From JBFLXR01 sp040757065 (lineage in GTDB: Bacteria; Pseudomonadota; Gammaproteobacteria; Burkholderiales; Gallionellaceae): 64,000 bases of DNA. The stretch spans positions 53,049 to 117,048 of the forward strand of contig JBFLXR010000009.1 of assembly GCA_040757065.1 (NCBI GenBank), read 5' to 3'. The notes under the pieces were generated by a model. It had not been told where the DNA came from. It did no database searches and saw nothing but the letters and a program-made list of their open reading frames with translations. A program made the position numbers and the translations under genes. Below, in pieces: positions 35,268 through 44,230 of this stretch (the stretch's first letter is position 1; each line of letters opens with the position of its first letter).

Positions 35268-35618
35268 TTATGCCGAGAACGAAGAACCGCACCCGCAAGT
35301 GGTCGTGGCATTCGGATTTTTAATCACGAACTGCGCCCCTTCCAATCCTTCCTGATAGTCGATTTCCGCGCCCACCAAGTACTGGAAGCTCATCGGATCG
35401 ATCAACAATTGCACGCCATTTTTGGTCATCACGGTATCGTCTTCGTTGGCCACTTCGTCGAAAGTAAAACCGTACTGAAAACCGGAGCAGCCGCCGCCGG
35501 TTACGAAAACGCGCAACTTCAGATCGGCATTGCCTTCTTCGTCGATCAATTGCTTCACCTTATTCGCCGCACTGTCGGTAAAGATCAGCGGATCGGTCAT
35601 TTCTGTTACTGCGTTCAT
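35268..35618 (-). CDS. erpA: iron-sulfur cluster insertion protein ErpA
   Basis: A 116-residue A-type carrier. The start at 35618 follows a GGAGCG site. The three cluster-binding cysteines are in VTGGGCSGFQYGF and TTCGCGSSFS. It hands Fe-S clusters to late targets. The arrangement after argC, rpsI and rplM is typical of betaproteobacteria. Confidence 0.93.
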   Translation of the reverse strand: MNAVTEMTDPLIFTDSAANKVKQLIDEEGNADLKLRVFVTGGGCSGFQYGFTFDEVANEDDTVMTKNGVQLLIDPMSFQYLVGAEIDYQEGLEGAQFVIKNPNATTTCGCGSSFSA

Positions 35619-35680
35619 CTTGCGCTCCAAATTATCAAAGTATACCGGCATTATATTAGGGTCGTTACCGCATGCAACCC

Positions 35681-36709
35681 CTACGGCAAAATGGGTACTC
35701 CATTCAAGCCTTGCGATTCCGGCAAGCCGAACATGATGTTCATATTTTGTACGGCTTGCCCGGCTGCGCCCTTCACCAGATTGTCGATCACCGACAACAC
35801 CACCACTGTATCGCCACCCTGCGGACGATGTACGGCAATCCGGCAGCGGTTCGAGCTGCGCACCGAACGCGTTTCGGGATGACTGCCGGCCGGCAGCACG
35901 TCGACGAACGCCTCGCCGGCATAACGTTGCTCGAACAGTGCCTGCAAATCGGCCTCGGCCTTCAGGCGACCGTACAAAGTTGCGTGAATGCCGCGAATCA
36001 TTGGCGTCAGGTGCGGCACGAAGGTCAGCCCCACCTCCTGCTGCGCAACATTACCCAAGCCCTGACGAATCTCCGGCAAGTGGCGATGTCCCGGTACGCC
36101 GTAAGCCTTAAAGTTATCCGAGGCTTCGGAAAATAGAATCCCGACCTCGGCTTTACGCCCCGCACCGGACACGCCGGATTTGGCATCGGCAATCAAGCCG
36201 GCGGTATCAATCAGCCCCGCCTCGATCAGCGGAATAAAACCCAGTTGCACCGCTGTCGGATAACAGCCGGGATTCGCCACCAGCCGCGCATTGCGTATCT
36301 TCTCCCGGTTCACTTCCGGCAGACCGTAGACCGCTTCCGCCACTAAATCGGGGCACGCATGGGTCATGCCATACCACTTCTCCCAGACGCCGATGTCCTT
36401 GATCCGGAAGTCAGCAGCCAGATCGATCACCTTCACACCCGCATCCAGCAACGCCCGAGTCTGCTGCATCGCAATCCCGTTTGGGGTCGCAAAAAACACC
36501 AAATCGCACTGATCGAGTTGCGCCTCATCCGGGTGAGTAAAAGCCAAATCGACATAACCACGTAAACTAGAGAACATCTGGCTAACCGGCATACCCGCAT
36601 CGGCACGCGAAGTAATTGCCTTCAACTCCACTTGCGGATGCTGTGCCAGCAAGCGCAGTAACTCCACTCCGGTATAACCCGTCCCGCCGACAATCCCGAC
36701 CTTAATCAC
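35681..36709 (-). CDS. argC: N-acetyl-gamma-glutamyl-phosphate reductase ArgC
   Basis: A 342-residue type 1 reductase of arginine synthesis. A GTG start at 36709 (VIKVGIVGGTGYTGVELLRL) is preceded by AAGGAG, and gives the normal family length. The catalytic Cys is in VANPGCYPTAVQLG, and the C-terminal PVSVGMF-like region appears as FVPHLTPMIRGIHATL and NRCRIAVHRPQGG. Confidence 0.95.
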   Translation of the reverse strand: MIKVGIVGGTGYTGVELLRLLAQHPQVELKAITSRADAGMPVSQMFSSLRGYVDLAFTHPDEAQLDQCDLVFFATPNGIAMQQTRALLDAGVKVIDLAADFRIKDIGVWEKWYGMTHACPDLVAEAVYGLPEVNREKIRNARLVANPGCYPTAVQLGFIPLIEAGLIDTAGLIADAKSGVSGAGRKAEVGILFSEASDNFKAYGVPGHRHLPEIRQGLGNVAQQEVGLTFVPHLTPMIRGIHATLYGRLKAEADLQALFEQRYAGEAFVDVLPAGSHPETRSVRSSNRCRIAVHRPQGGDTVVVLSVIDNLVKGAAGQAVQNMNIMFGLPESQGLNGVPILP

Positions 36710-36756
36710 GCTGACTCCTTCTCTTGCTCTACTCAACAGTGGACGCATCTTAAATG

Positions 36757-36782
36757 AAAAAGCCGCCCAAAGGCGGCTTTTT
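36757..36782. terminator. terminator of the rplM-rpsI operon
   Basis: AAAAAGCCGCC (36757-36767) and GGCGGCTTTTT (36772-36782) form an 11-bp stem with a 4-base loop, 18 bases after the rpsI stop. Confidence 0.85.
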
Positions 36783-36799
36783 CCAATTTCCGTAGCGTA

Positions 36800-37192
36800 T
36801 TAACGCTTGGAGAATTGCTTACGACGGCGCGCCTTGCGCAGACCGACCTTCTTACGTTCCACTTCACGTGCATCGCGGGTCACCAGACCGGCCTTGCTCA
36901 ACACGGGCTTCAGGGAAGCGTCGTAGTCGATCAGCGCACGGGTGATGCCATGGCGCACTGCACCGGCTTGACCGGATTCGCCGCCACCAGTCACGTTCAC
37001 CATGATGTCGAATTTGTCGGCCAGCTCTACCAGTTCCAGCGGCTGACGCACGATCATGCGGCCGGTTTCACGGGAGAAAAACACGTCCACGGGCTTGTCG
37101 TTCACCACGATATTGCCCTTGCCGGGCTTGATGAACACGCGCGCCACAGCGCTCTTGCGACGGCCTGTGCCGTAGTTGTAAGTCACGCTCAT
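36800..37192 (-). CDS. rpsI: 30S ribosomal protein S9
   Basis: A 130-residue protein with the S9 N-terminus (NYGTGRRKSAVARVFIKPG) and the basic tail GLRKARRRKQFSKR that reaches the decoding centre. It lies 2 bases after rplM. Confidence 0.98.
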   Translation of the reverse strand: MSVTYNYGTGRRKSAVARVFIKPGKGNIVVNDKPVDVFFSRETGRMIVRQPLELVELADKFDIMVNVTGGGESGQAGAVRHGITRALIDYDASLKPVLSKAGLVTRDAREVERKKVGLRKARRRKQFSKR

Positions 37193-37194
37193 GA

Positions 37195-37632
37195 TTAGGC
37201 CTTCAACAGATCAATGGGTTTCGGTTGCTGCGCGGCATGCGGATGCTTTGCACCGCCGTACACCTTCAATTTGCGCAGCATCGCATAGCCCAGCGGACCC
37301 TTCGGCAGCATGCCCTTAACGGCATTTTGCAGAACGCGTTCCGGATAGCGCTGTTGCAGCTTGGTGAAATTGGTTTCGTAGATACCGCCGGGATAACCGC
37401 TGTGGCGATAATACTTCTTGTCCTGTGCCTTGTTGCCGGTCACGCGCAGCTGATCTGCGTTCACCACAACAATGAAGTCACCGGTATCGACGTGAGGCGT
37501 ATAAATCGCCTTGTGCTTGCCGCGCAAACGCGCAGCAATCTGGCTGGCCAAACGGCCCAGCACTGCATCCTTGGCGTCCACCAGATACCAGTCGTGCTGG
37601 ACTTCCTGGGGCTTAGCGGAAAATGTTTTCAT
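37195..37632 (-). CDS. rplM: 50S ribosomal protein L13
   Basis: A 145-residue protein with the L13 signature: VDAKDAVLGRLASQIAARLRGK, DTGDFIVVVNADQLRVTGNK, and AVKGMLPKGPLGYAMLRKLKVY. It is transcribed with rpsI. Confidence 0.98.
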   Translation of the reverse strand: MKTFSAKPQEVQHDWYLVDAKDAVLGRLASQIAARLRGKHKAIYTPHVDTGDFIVVVNADQLRVTGNKAQDKKYYRHSGYPGGIYETNFTKLQQRYPERVLQNAVKGMLPKGPLGYAMLRKLKVYGGAKHPHAAQQPKPIDLLKA

Positions 37633-37677
37633 AGCATTTCCTAAAACAAAAAATTTGTAGAACTTCGAAGGGCGCGA

Positions 37678-37707
37678 ATTTTACGCCGGAGTTCAACCGC
37701 GTGTCAA
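37678..37707 (-). promoter_or_regulatory. sigma-70 promoter of rplM-rpsI
   Basis: A perfect TTGACA (37702-37707), an 18-base spacer and TAAAAT (37678-37683) on the minus strand, with a predicted leader of about 40 bases to rplM. Confidence 0.75.
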
Positions 37708-37748
37708 ACGATTTCTCCAAACAAAATTCCGCCCACCGCAAAAAAATC

Positions 37749-40001
37749 CTATACTTGGCGCACGCAGTCGACGAAATACTTACGCACACCATCCTCTTTC
37801 TCGACCACCAGCCCGTGAATATCGGTCTCGAAGCCGGGGAATTTCTGATTGAAATCGCGCGCGAACTTCAGGTAATCGACAATCGTCTTATTGAAACGCT
37901 CGCCCGGGATCAGCAGCGGAATACCCGGCGGATAGGGCGTCAACAGTACTGCGGTTACCCGCCCTTCCAGATCGTCGATTTCCACACGGTCGATCTCGTC
38001 GTGCGCCATTCTGGCAAACGCATCGGACGGCTTCATCGCCGGCTGCATGTCGGACAAATACATTTCCGTAGTCATGCGCGCCACATTGTTATTGCGGTAC
38101 ATGTCGTGAATCTGCTGACACAGGTCGCGCAATCCCATCCGCTCATAGACCGGATGCGCCGCCGCGAATTCCGGCAAAATCCGCCAGATCGGCTGGTTTT
38201 TGTCGTAGTCGTCCTTGAATTGCTGCAAAGCGGTCAGCAAGGTATTCCAGCGCCCCTTGGTAATCCCGATGGTGAACATAATGAAGAAGGAATACAGCCC
38301 GCACTTCTCCACAATCACCCCGTGCTCGGCCAGATACTTGGTCACCATCGAAGCCGGGATGCCGCTGTCGGCGAAATCGCCGTCCACGTCCAACCCCGGC
38401 GTAATGATAGTCGCCTTGATCGGATCGAGCATGTTGAAACCGCTTTCCAGCTTGCCGAAGCCGTGCCAGCGGTCTTCCGGATGCAGAATCCAGTCTTCGC
38501 GCGAACCGATTCCCTCTTCCGCGATCTCTTCCGGCCCCCACACTTTAAACCACCAGTCGGCACCGAACTCTTCGTCCACCTTGCGCATCGCGCGACGAAA
38601 ATCGAGCGCCTCGGCAATACTTTCCTCCACCAGCGCGGTACCGCCCGGTGGCTCCATCATCGCGGATGCCACGTCGCAGGACGCAATAATCGCGTACTGC
38701 GGACTGGTCGAGGTATGCATCAGGTAGGCCTCGTTAAACACATGATGGTTCAGCTTGCGGGTTTCCGACTCTTGCACCAGAATCTGCGAGGCTTGGCTTA
38801 GACCCGCCAACAACTTGTGAGTCGACTGGGTCGAAAAAATCATCGACTGATTGGCGCGCGGACGCTCCTTGCCGATTGCATGCATATCCTTGTAGAAATC
38901 ATGGAAAGCCGCATGCGGCAACCAAGCCTCGTCGAAATGCAGTGTATCGACATGCCCGTCCAGCATTTCTTTCAGTGTTTCCACGTTGTACACCACCCCG
39001 TCGTAGGTGCTTTGCGTGATCGTCAGAATGCGCGGCTTTTGCTTCTTATTTTTGATAAACGGATTGGCGTCAATTTTGCGCTGAATATTTTCCGGGCTGA
39101 ATTCTTCTTTCGGAATCGGCCCGATGATGCCGTAGTGATTGCGGGTCGGCGTCAAGAACACCGGCACTGCGCCGGTCATCATAATCGCATGCAAATTGGA
39201 TTTATGGCAGTTGCGGTCCACCAGCACGATGTCGTCGGGGGCAACGGTGGAGTGCCACACGATCTTGTTCGAAGTCGAGGTTCCGTTGGTGACAAAGAAC
39301 AAGTGATCGGCATTAAAAATGCGCGCCGCATTGCGCTCGGACGCCGCCACCGGCCCGGTATGATCGAGCAATTGCCCCAACTCTTCCACCGCGTTGCAGA
39401 CGTCGGCGCGCAGCATGTTTTCCCCGAAAAACTGGTGGAACATCTGCCCGATCGGACTCTTCAGAAACGCCACCCCGCCGGAGTGCCCCGGACAATGCCA
39501 CGAATAGGAGCCGTCTTGCGCATAGTGCGTCAGCGCCCGGAAGAAGGGCGGCAGAATCGAGTCCAGATAGGAACGCGCTTCGCGGATAATGTGACGCGCC
39601 ACGAACTCCGGCGTATCTTCATGCATATGAATAAAGCCGTGCAGTTCGCGCAGAATATCGTTCGGAATATGACGCGAAGTGCGGGTTTCGCCATACAGGT
39701 AAATCGGAATATCCGCATTACGGAAACGAATTTCTTCGACGAATGCGCGCAACCCGCGCAATGCCGATTCCGTTTCTTCCATACTGCCGCCGCCGAATTC
39801 CTCGTCGTCGATGGACAGCACAAATGCCGATGCCCGGCTTTGCTGCTGCGCAAACGAAGTCAGATCGCCGTAACTCGTTACGCCGAGCACCTCCATGCCT
39901 TCGGACTCGATCGCCGATGCCAGCGCGCGAATACCCAGCCCGCTCGCATTTTCAGAGCGGAAGTCCTCATCGATAATGACGATAGGAAAGCGGAATTTCA
40001 T
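37749..40001 (-). CDS. Orn/Lys/Arg decarboxylase (PLP fold type I)
   Basis: A 750-residue decarboxylase. Residues about 1-130 are the receiver-like N-terminal wing domain (FPIVIIDEDFRSEN). The core has WHCPGHSGG, NGTSTSNK, DRNCHKS, HFDEAWLP and the PLP lysine K396 in STQSTHKLLAG. The C-terminal domain ends with PYPPGIPLLIPGE and GFETDIHGL. Length and motifs fit the inducible AdiA/LdcC/SpeF family, which makes a diamine or agmatine and consumes protons. The motifs do not separate arginine, lysine and ornithine as substrate. No antiporter gene is adjacent. Confidence 0.9.
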   Translation of the reverse strand: MKFRFPIVIIDEDFRSENASGLGIRALASAIESEGMEVLGVTSYGDLTSFAQQQSRASAFVLSIDDEEFGGGSMEETESALRGLRAFVEEIRFRNADIPIYLYGETRTSRHIPNDILRELHGFIHMHEDTPEFVARHIIREARSYLDSILPPFFRALTHYAQDGSYSWHCPGHSGGVAFLKSPIGQMFHQFFGENMLRADVCNAVEELGQLLDHTGPVAASERNAARIFNADHLFFVTNGTSTSNKIVWHSTVAPDDIVLVDRNCHKSNLHAIMMTGAVPVFLTPTRNHYGIIGPIPKEEFSPENIQRKIDANPFIKNKKQKPRILTITQSTYDGVVYNVETLKEMLDGHVDTLHFDEAWLPHAAFHDFYKDMHAIGKERPRANQSMIFSTQSTHKLLAGLSQASQILVQESETRKLNHHVFNEAYLMHTSTSPQYAIIASCDVASAMMEPPGGTALVEESIAEALDFRRAMRKVDEEFGADWWFKVWGPEEIAEEGIGSREDWILHPEDRWHGFGKLESGFNMLDPIKATIITPGLDVDGDFADSGIPASMVTKYLAEHGVIVEKCGLYSFFIMFTIGITKGRWNTLLTALQQFKDDYDKNQPIWRILPEFAAAHPVYERMGLRDLCQQIHDMYRNNNVARMTTEMYLSDMQPAMKPSDAFARMAHDEIDRVEIDDLEGRVTAVLLTPYPPGIPLLIPGERFNKTIVDYLKFARDFNQKFPGFETDIHGLVVEKEDGVRKYFVDCVRQV

Positions 40002-40128
40002 AGTTTTCTCCCGGCGGGGGAAACAGCCTCAAGTTAAACAGGCGCGGATTGTCGCAGATTTTGCAAAAAAGGGAAGAAAAAATAACCGACTATCGCGTTT
40101 TTCCGCTCACTCCGGACAACGCAATAAT

Positions 40129-40350
40129 CTAACGTGCAGAATAGGAGTTTTCCAAACTCGCAATCAACTCGGCCAGCACCGCACGAAACTGCTGCTCGTC
40201 GCACCCCATCAGGACGGCGTCTTCCAGCGCGTCCTGACAGACTTGACGAATTTCTTCGAGATTCTCGCGCAGCACCTTGTTTTTCTCGACGCAGGCAATC
40301 ACGTCGCCCTTCGGGCCGCACCAGACGATTTTATCGATGTCTTGCGCCAT
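40129..40350 (-). CDS. small conserved-looking protein of unknown function
   Basis: A 73-residue soluble protein starting at 40350 (MAQDIDKIVWCGPKGD), where the ATG overlaps the dcd stop as TGATG, so it is translationally coupled to dcd. It is mostly helical and acidic, with three cysteines (IVWCGPKG, IACVEK and QVCQDALEDAVLMGC gives a fourth) and no recognised domain. Coupling to the dCTP deaminase gene is the only clue to function. Confidence 0.7.
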   Translation of the reverse strand: MAQDIDKIVWCGPKGDVIACVEKNKVLRENLEEIRQVCQDALEDAVLMGCDEQQFRAVLAELIASLENSYSAR

Positions 40351-40916
40351 CAGATTTTCGGCAGCGTCACACCGACCTGACCCTGATATTTGCCGCCGCG
40401 ATCCTTGTACGACACCTCGCACTCTTCGTCGCTTTCGAAAAACAGCACCTGCGCTACGCCCTCATTGGCGTAAATTTTGGCGGGTAACGGTGTGGTGTTG
40501 GAAAACTCCAAGGTCACATAACCCTCCCACTCCGGCTCAAACGGGGTAACGTTGACGATGATCCCGCAACGCGCATAGGTGCTTTTACCCAAGCAAATGG
40601 TCAGCACACTGCGCGGAATGCGGAAATACTCCACCGTGCGCGCCAAAGCAAACGAGTTCGGCGGAATGATGCAGTAATCGCCCTGCACTTTCACGAACGA
40701 ATTCGGATCGAAATTTTTCGGATCGACGATTGTACTATTCAGGTTGGTGAACAGTTTGAATTCGTTCGAGCAGCGAATATCGTAGCCGTAGCTAGAGGTG
40801 CCGTAGGACACAATCTTCTGCCCGTTCACCTCTTTCACCTGATTCGGCTCGAACGGTTCGATCATGCCGTGCTGCTCCGCCATACGGCGTATCCACTTGT
40901 CAGACTTGATGCTCAT
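40350..40916 (-). CDS. dcd: dCTP deaminase
   Basis: A 188-residue trimeric enzyme of the dUTPase fold that converts dCTP to dUTP. The start at 40916 (MSIKSDKWIRRMAEQHGMI) gives the standard length. Motifs: SYGYDIRCSNEFKLF, PPNSFALARTVEYF, GKSTYARCGIIVNVTPFEPE (substrate loop and catalytic Glu) and EGVAQVLFFE. Confidence 0.97.
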   Translation of the reverse strand: MSIKSDKWIRRMAEQHGMIEPFEPNQVKEVNGQKIVSYGTSSYGYDIRCSNEFKLFTNLNSTIVDPKNFDPNSFVKVQGDYCIIPPNSFALARTVEYFRIPRSVLTICLGKSTYARCGIIVNVTPFEPEWEGYVTLEFSNTTPLPAKIYANEGVAQVLFFESDEECEVSYKDRGGKYQGQVGVTLPKI

Positions 40917-40930
40917 CGCCTTATCCTGTT

Positions 40931-42025
40931 TTAAGTATTTTGCACCACGATCTTGGGGAACACGGCACTGTGATCCTGCGCCATTTCCGCCACCTTCACC
41001 GCAATGCGGCGCGCGATCTGCTTGTACACCTTGGCGATTTTGCCGTCGGGCTCGGCCACCACGGTCGGGTTGCCGGAATCGGCCTGTTCGCGGATATGCA
41101 AATCGAGCGGCAGACCGCCCAAGAACTCCACCCCGTATTCGGCGCACATTTTTTCGCCGCCGCCCGCACCGAAGATATGCTCTTCATGGCCGCAATTCGA
41201 GCAAATGTGCGTGCTCATATTTTCCACGATGCCGAGAATTTTAATGTCCACCTTCTCGAACATCTTCAATCCCTTCTTGGCATCCAGCAACGCAATATCC
41301 TGCGGCGTGGTGACAATCACCGCCCCGGTGACCGGAATCTTCTGTGCCAGCGTCAACTGAATATCGCCGGTTCCCGGCGGCAGATCGATCACCAGATAGT
41401 CGAGGTTGTCCCAGCGGGTTTGGCGCAACAACTGATCCAACGCCTGCGTCGCCATCGGCCCGCGCCAGATCATCGGCGCATCGTCGGTTTCGATCATGAA
41501 GCCCATCGACATCGCCTGAATGCCATGTCCTTCCATTGGCTCAATCGATTGCCCATCGCGCGACATCGGTCGTCCGGTAATACCCAACATCATCGGCTGC
41601 GAAGGGCCGTAGATATCCGCATCCAGCATCCCGACACGCGCGCCCTCGGCGGCCAGTGCCAGCGCCAAATTCACCGCGGTAGTCGATTTGCCGACCCCGC
41701 CCTTGCCGCTGGCGACCGCAATAATATTCTTCACACCGTCCACCAGCTTTACGCCGCGCTGCACCGCATGCGGCACCACTTTGCTGGTTACGTTGGCCTC
41801 GACTTTGCCTATACCCGGCAGCGTAGCGCGCAAATGCCCTTCCACCAACGCCTGGATTTCACCCCAAACGCTTTTCGCCGGGTAACCGAGCATAATATCG
41901 AGCGTCACGTCATTGCCCGCGATTTTGATGTTCTTCACCGACTTGCCGCTCACAAAATCTTTCTTTGTGTTCGGATCGACCAGTTGTTTCAGTGCATTCT
42001 GCACATCGATTTCAGCAAAACCCAT
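40931..42025 (-). CDS. apbC: iron-sulfur cluster carrier protein ApbC/Mrp
   Basis: A 364-residue P-loop ATPase. The start at 42025 follows GAGGGAC. It has an N-terminal DUF59/MIP18-like domain (VQNALKQLVDPNT), the deviant Walker A SGKGGVGKSTTAVNLA, LVIDLPPGTGDIQL, and the bridging CxxC in HICSNCGHEEHIFG that holds a [4Fe-4S] cluster between subunits. Divergent from metG. Confidence 0.95.
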   Translation of the reverse strand: MGFAEIDVQNALKQLVDPNTKKDFVSGKSVKNIKIAGNDVTLDIMLGYPAKSVWGEIQALVEGHLRATLPGIGKVEANVTSKVVPHAVQRGVKLVDGVKNIIAVASGKGGVGKSTTAVNLALALAAEGARVGMLDADIYGPSQPMMLGITGRPMSRDGQSIEPMEGHGIQAMSMGFMIETDDAPMIWRGPMATQALDQLLRQTRWDNLDYLVIDLPPGTGDIQLTLAQKIPVTGAVIVTTPQDIALLDAKKGLKMFEKVDIKILGIVENMSTHICSNCGHEEHIFGAGGGEKMCAEYGVEFLGGLPLDLHIREQADSGNPTVVAEPDGKIAKVYKQIARRIAVKVAEMAQDHSAVFPKIVVQNT

Positions 42026-42098
42026 ATGTCCCTCAAGGAAATAGTGACTACTCACGAACCGCTGATTTTACCCAAATTCCGCGCCGGCGCATCGATTT

Positions 42099-42107
42099 TG
42101 CTACAAT
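42099..42107 (+). promoter_or_regulatory. extended -10 promoter of metG
   Basis: TGCTACAAT is an extended -10 element ending 31 bases before the metG start. Confidence 0.5.
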
Positions 42108-42138
42108 CGGTCTATCTTTCGGATTTATATCTACTGCC

Positions 42139-44223
42139 ATGACGCGCAAAATTCTCGTGACCTCCGCGCTGCCTTATGCCAACGGCAGCATCCATCTGGG
42201 CCATCTGGTCGAATATATTCAGACCGATATCTGGGTGCGCTTCCAAAAAATGCAGGGGCATAGCTGCCATTACGTCTGCGCCGACGACACCCACGGCACC
42301 CCGATCATGCTGCGCGCCGAAAAAGAAAGGCTAACCCCGGAACAATTGATCGCCCGCGTCTGGCAAGAACACTATGACGACTTTCAGGCATTCCACATCG
42401 GCTTCGACCATTACGGCTCAACCAATTCAAACGAAACCCGCGAATTCGCTTACGCTATCTACCGCAAACTGAAAGCCTCCGGCCTGATCGAAACCCGCGC
42501 CATCGAGCAATTCTACGATCCGGTCAAAAACATGTTCCTGCCGGATCGCTTCATTAAAGGCGAATGCCCGAAATGTAGCGCCAAAGATCAATACGGCGAC
42601 AACTGCGAAGCCTGCGGCGCGGCCTATGCCCCAACCGAACTGAAGAACCCTTATTCGGCGGTTTCCGGCGCAGCGCCGGTACTGAAGCAGTCGGAGCATT
42701 TCTTTTTTAAATTGTCCGATCCGCGCTGCCAAAGCTTCCTGCGTGAATGGACGACCGGCGGTGCGCTACAAGCCGAATCGTCCAACAAAATGCAGGAATG
42801 GCTGGGCATTGAAGGCGAAAACAAGCTGACCGATTGGGACATTTCGCGCGACGCACCGTATTTCGGCTTTGAGATTCCCGATGCACCGGGCAAATATTTC
42901 TACGTCTGGCTGGACGCGCCGGTCGGCTATATGGGCAGCTTCCAGGCGCTATGCAACAAAACCGGCATCGATTTCGACGCCTACTGGAAACCCGGCTCGG
43001 ATGCCGAGCTGTATCACTTCATCGGCAAAGACATCCTGTATTTCCATGCTTTATTCTGGCCGGCCATGCTGCAACACGCCGGATTCCGTACGCCCACCAA
43101 ACTGTGCGCACATGGTTTCCTGACCGTAAACGGCGAGAAGATGTCCAAATCGCGCGGCACCTTCATCACCGCGCGCAGCTATGCGGAACACGTTAAAAAC
43201 ACCGAGTACCTGCGCTATTACTATGCTTCGAAGCTGAACGGCAGCATTGAAGATATCGATTTAAGTTTGAGCGATTTCGTCGCCAAAGTGAACAGCGACA
43301 TCGTCGGGAAATTCGTCAATATCGCCAGCCGCTCGGCCAACTTCATTACCAAATTCTTCGACGGCCAGTTGCAAGCCACGCCCGGCAGCTTCGATTTGGA
43401 TGGTGCACGCGGCAGCGCACAGACCATTGCCGAGGCATATGAGAACCGCAACTACGCCGACGCGCTGCGGCAAATCATGAAAATTGCCGACGGCATCAAC
43501 GAATATTTCGACCAGCAACAGCCGTGGATACTGGCGAAAGACGAAAGCAAACGTGCCGAACTGCAAAGCGTATGCAGCAACTGCCTGTATGGTTTCAGAC
43601 TGCTGACGATTTTGCTGACCCCAGTCATGCCGCAACTCGGCAGCCGCGTTGCGCGCGAACTGTTCGGCATGGATCGCGATTTCGCGTGGAGCGACCTGTC
43701 CGCGTTGCCAGTCCGTGTCAACCCGTACCAGCATCTGGCCGCCCGACTCGATTCCAAGCTGATCGATGCCATGCTGGCCGCCAACAAAGAAAGCCTGCAA
43801 CCGGCTGCGCAAACCCATTCAGAACAGCGCCATGCCGCGCACCAGCAGCAGGCCGCGAAGAAGGAAGTTGCCGAGGCCGAGAAGGAGTTCGAGCCGTTTA
43901 TCGCTATCGACGACTTCGCCAAGGTGGATTTGCGCATTGCCAAAATCGTCAACGCCGAACACGTGGAAGGCGCGGAGAAACTGCTGCGCCTGACGCTGGA
44001 CATCGGTGAAGAGAAGCCGCGCAATGTCTTCGCGGGAATTAAATCGGCCTATGCGCCGGAAACACTGGTCGGCCGTCTGACTGTGATGGTTGCCAATCTT
44101 GCGCCGCGCAAAATGAAATTCGGCTTATCGGAAGGGATGGTACTCGCCGCCAGCGACGAACGCGGAGGGCCGTTCATTCTTTCGCCGGACAGCGGCGCGC
44201 AGCCGGGCATGCGGGTCAAATAA
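42139..44223 (+). CDS. metG: methionyl-tRNA synthetase
   Basis: A 694-residue class I synthetase. The start at 42139 (MTRKILVTSALPYANGS) is used because the long open frame upstream overlaps the apbC promoter and has no family similarity. Motifs: HIGH as HLGHLVEY, zinc knuckles CPKCSAKDQYGDNCEACG, KMSKSRGTF, and a C-terminal EMAP/tRNA-binding domain (DDFAKVDLRIAKIVNAEHVEG). A Lys/Glu/Ala-rich linker joins the last two domains. Confidence 0.97.
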   Translation: MTRKILVTSALPYANGSIHLGHLVEYIQTDIWVRFQKMQGHSCHYVCADDTHGTPIMLRAEKERLTPEQLIARVWQEHYDDFQAFHIGFDHYGSTNSNETREFAYAIYRKLKASGLIETRAIEQFYDPVKNMFLPDRFIKGECPKCSAKDQYGDNCEACGAAYAPTELKNPYSAVSGAAPVLKQSEHFFFKLSDPRCQSFLREWTTGGALQAESSNKMQEWLGIEGENKLTDWDISRDAPYFGFEIPDAPGKYFYVWLDAPVGYMGSFQALCNKTGIDFDAYWKPGSDAELYHFIGKDILYFHALFWPAMLQHAGFRTPTKLCAHGFLTVNGEKMSKSRGTFITARSYAEHVKNTEYLRYYYASKLNGSIEDIDLSLSDFVAKVNSDIVGKFVNIASRSANFITKFFDGQLQATPGSFDLDGARGSAQTIAEAYENRNYADALRQIMKIADGINEYFDQQQPWILAKDESKRAELQSVCSNCLYGFRLLTILLTPVMPQLGSRVARELFGMDRDFAWSDLSALPVRVNPYQHLAARLDSKLIDAMLAANKESLQPAAQTHSEQRHAAHQQQAAKKEVAEAEKEFEPFIAIDDFAKVDLRIAKIVNAEHVEGAEKLLRLTLDIGEEKPRNVFAGIKSAYAPETLVGRLTVMVANLAPRKMKFGLSEGMVLAASDERGGPFILSPDSGAQPGMRVK

Positions 44224-44230
44224 GCGCCGC

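Noticed and set aside
38817..40037. A 406-codon plus-strand open frame
   Set aside because: Antisense to the Orn/Lys/Arg decarboxylase gene, with no recognisable domain.
41965..42138. Upstream extension of metG
   Set aside because: It overlaps the apbC start on the opposite strand and the metG promoter, and has no similarity to the family; MTRKILVTSALPYANG is the normal start.
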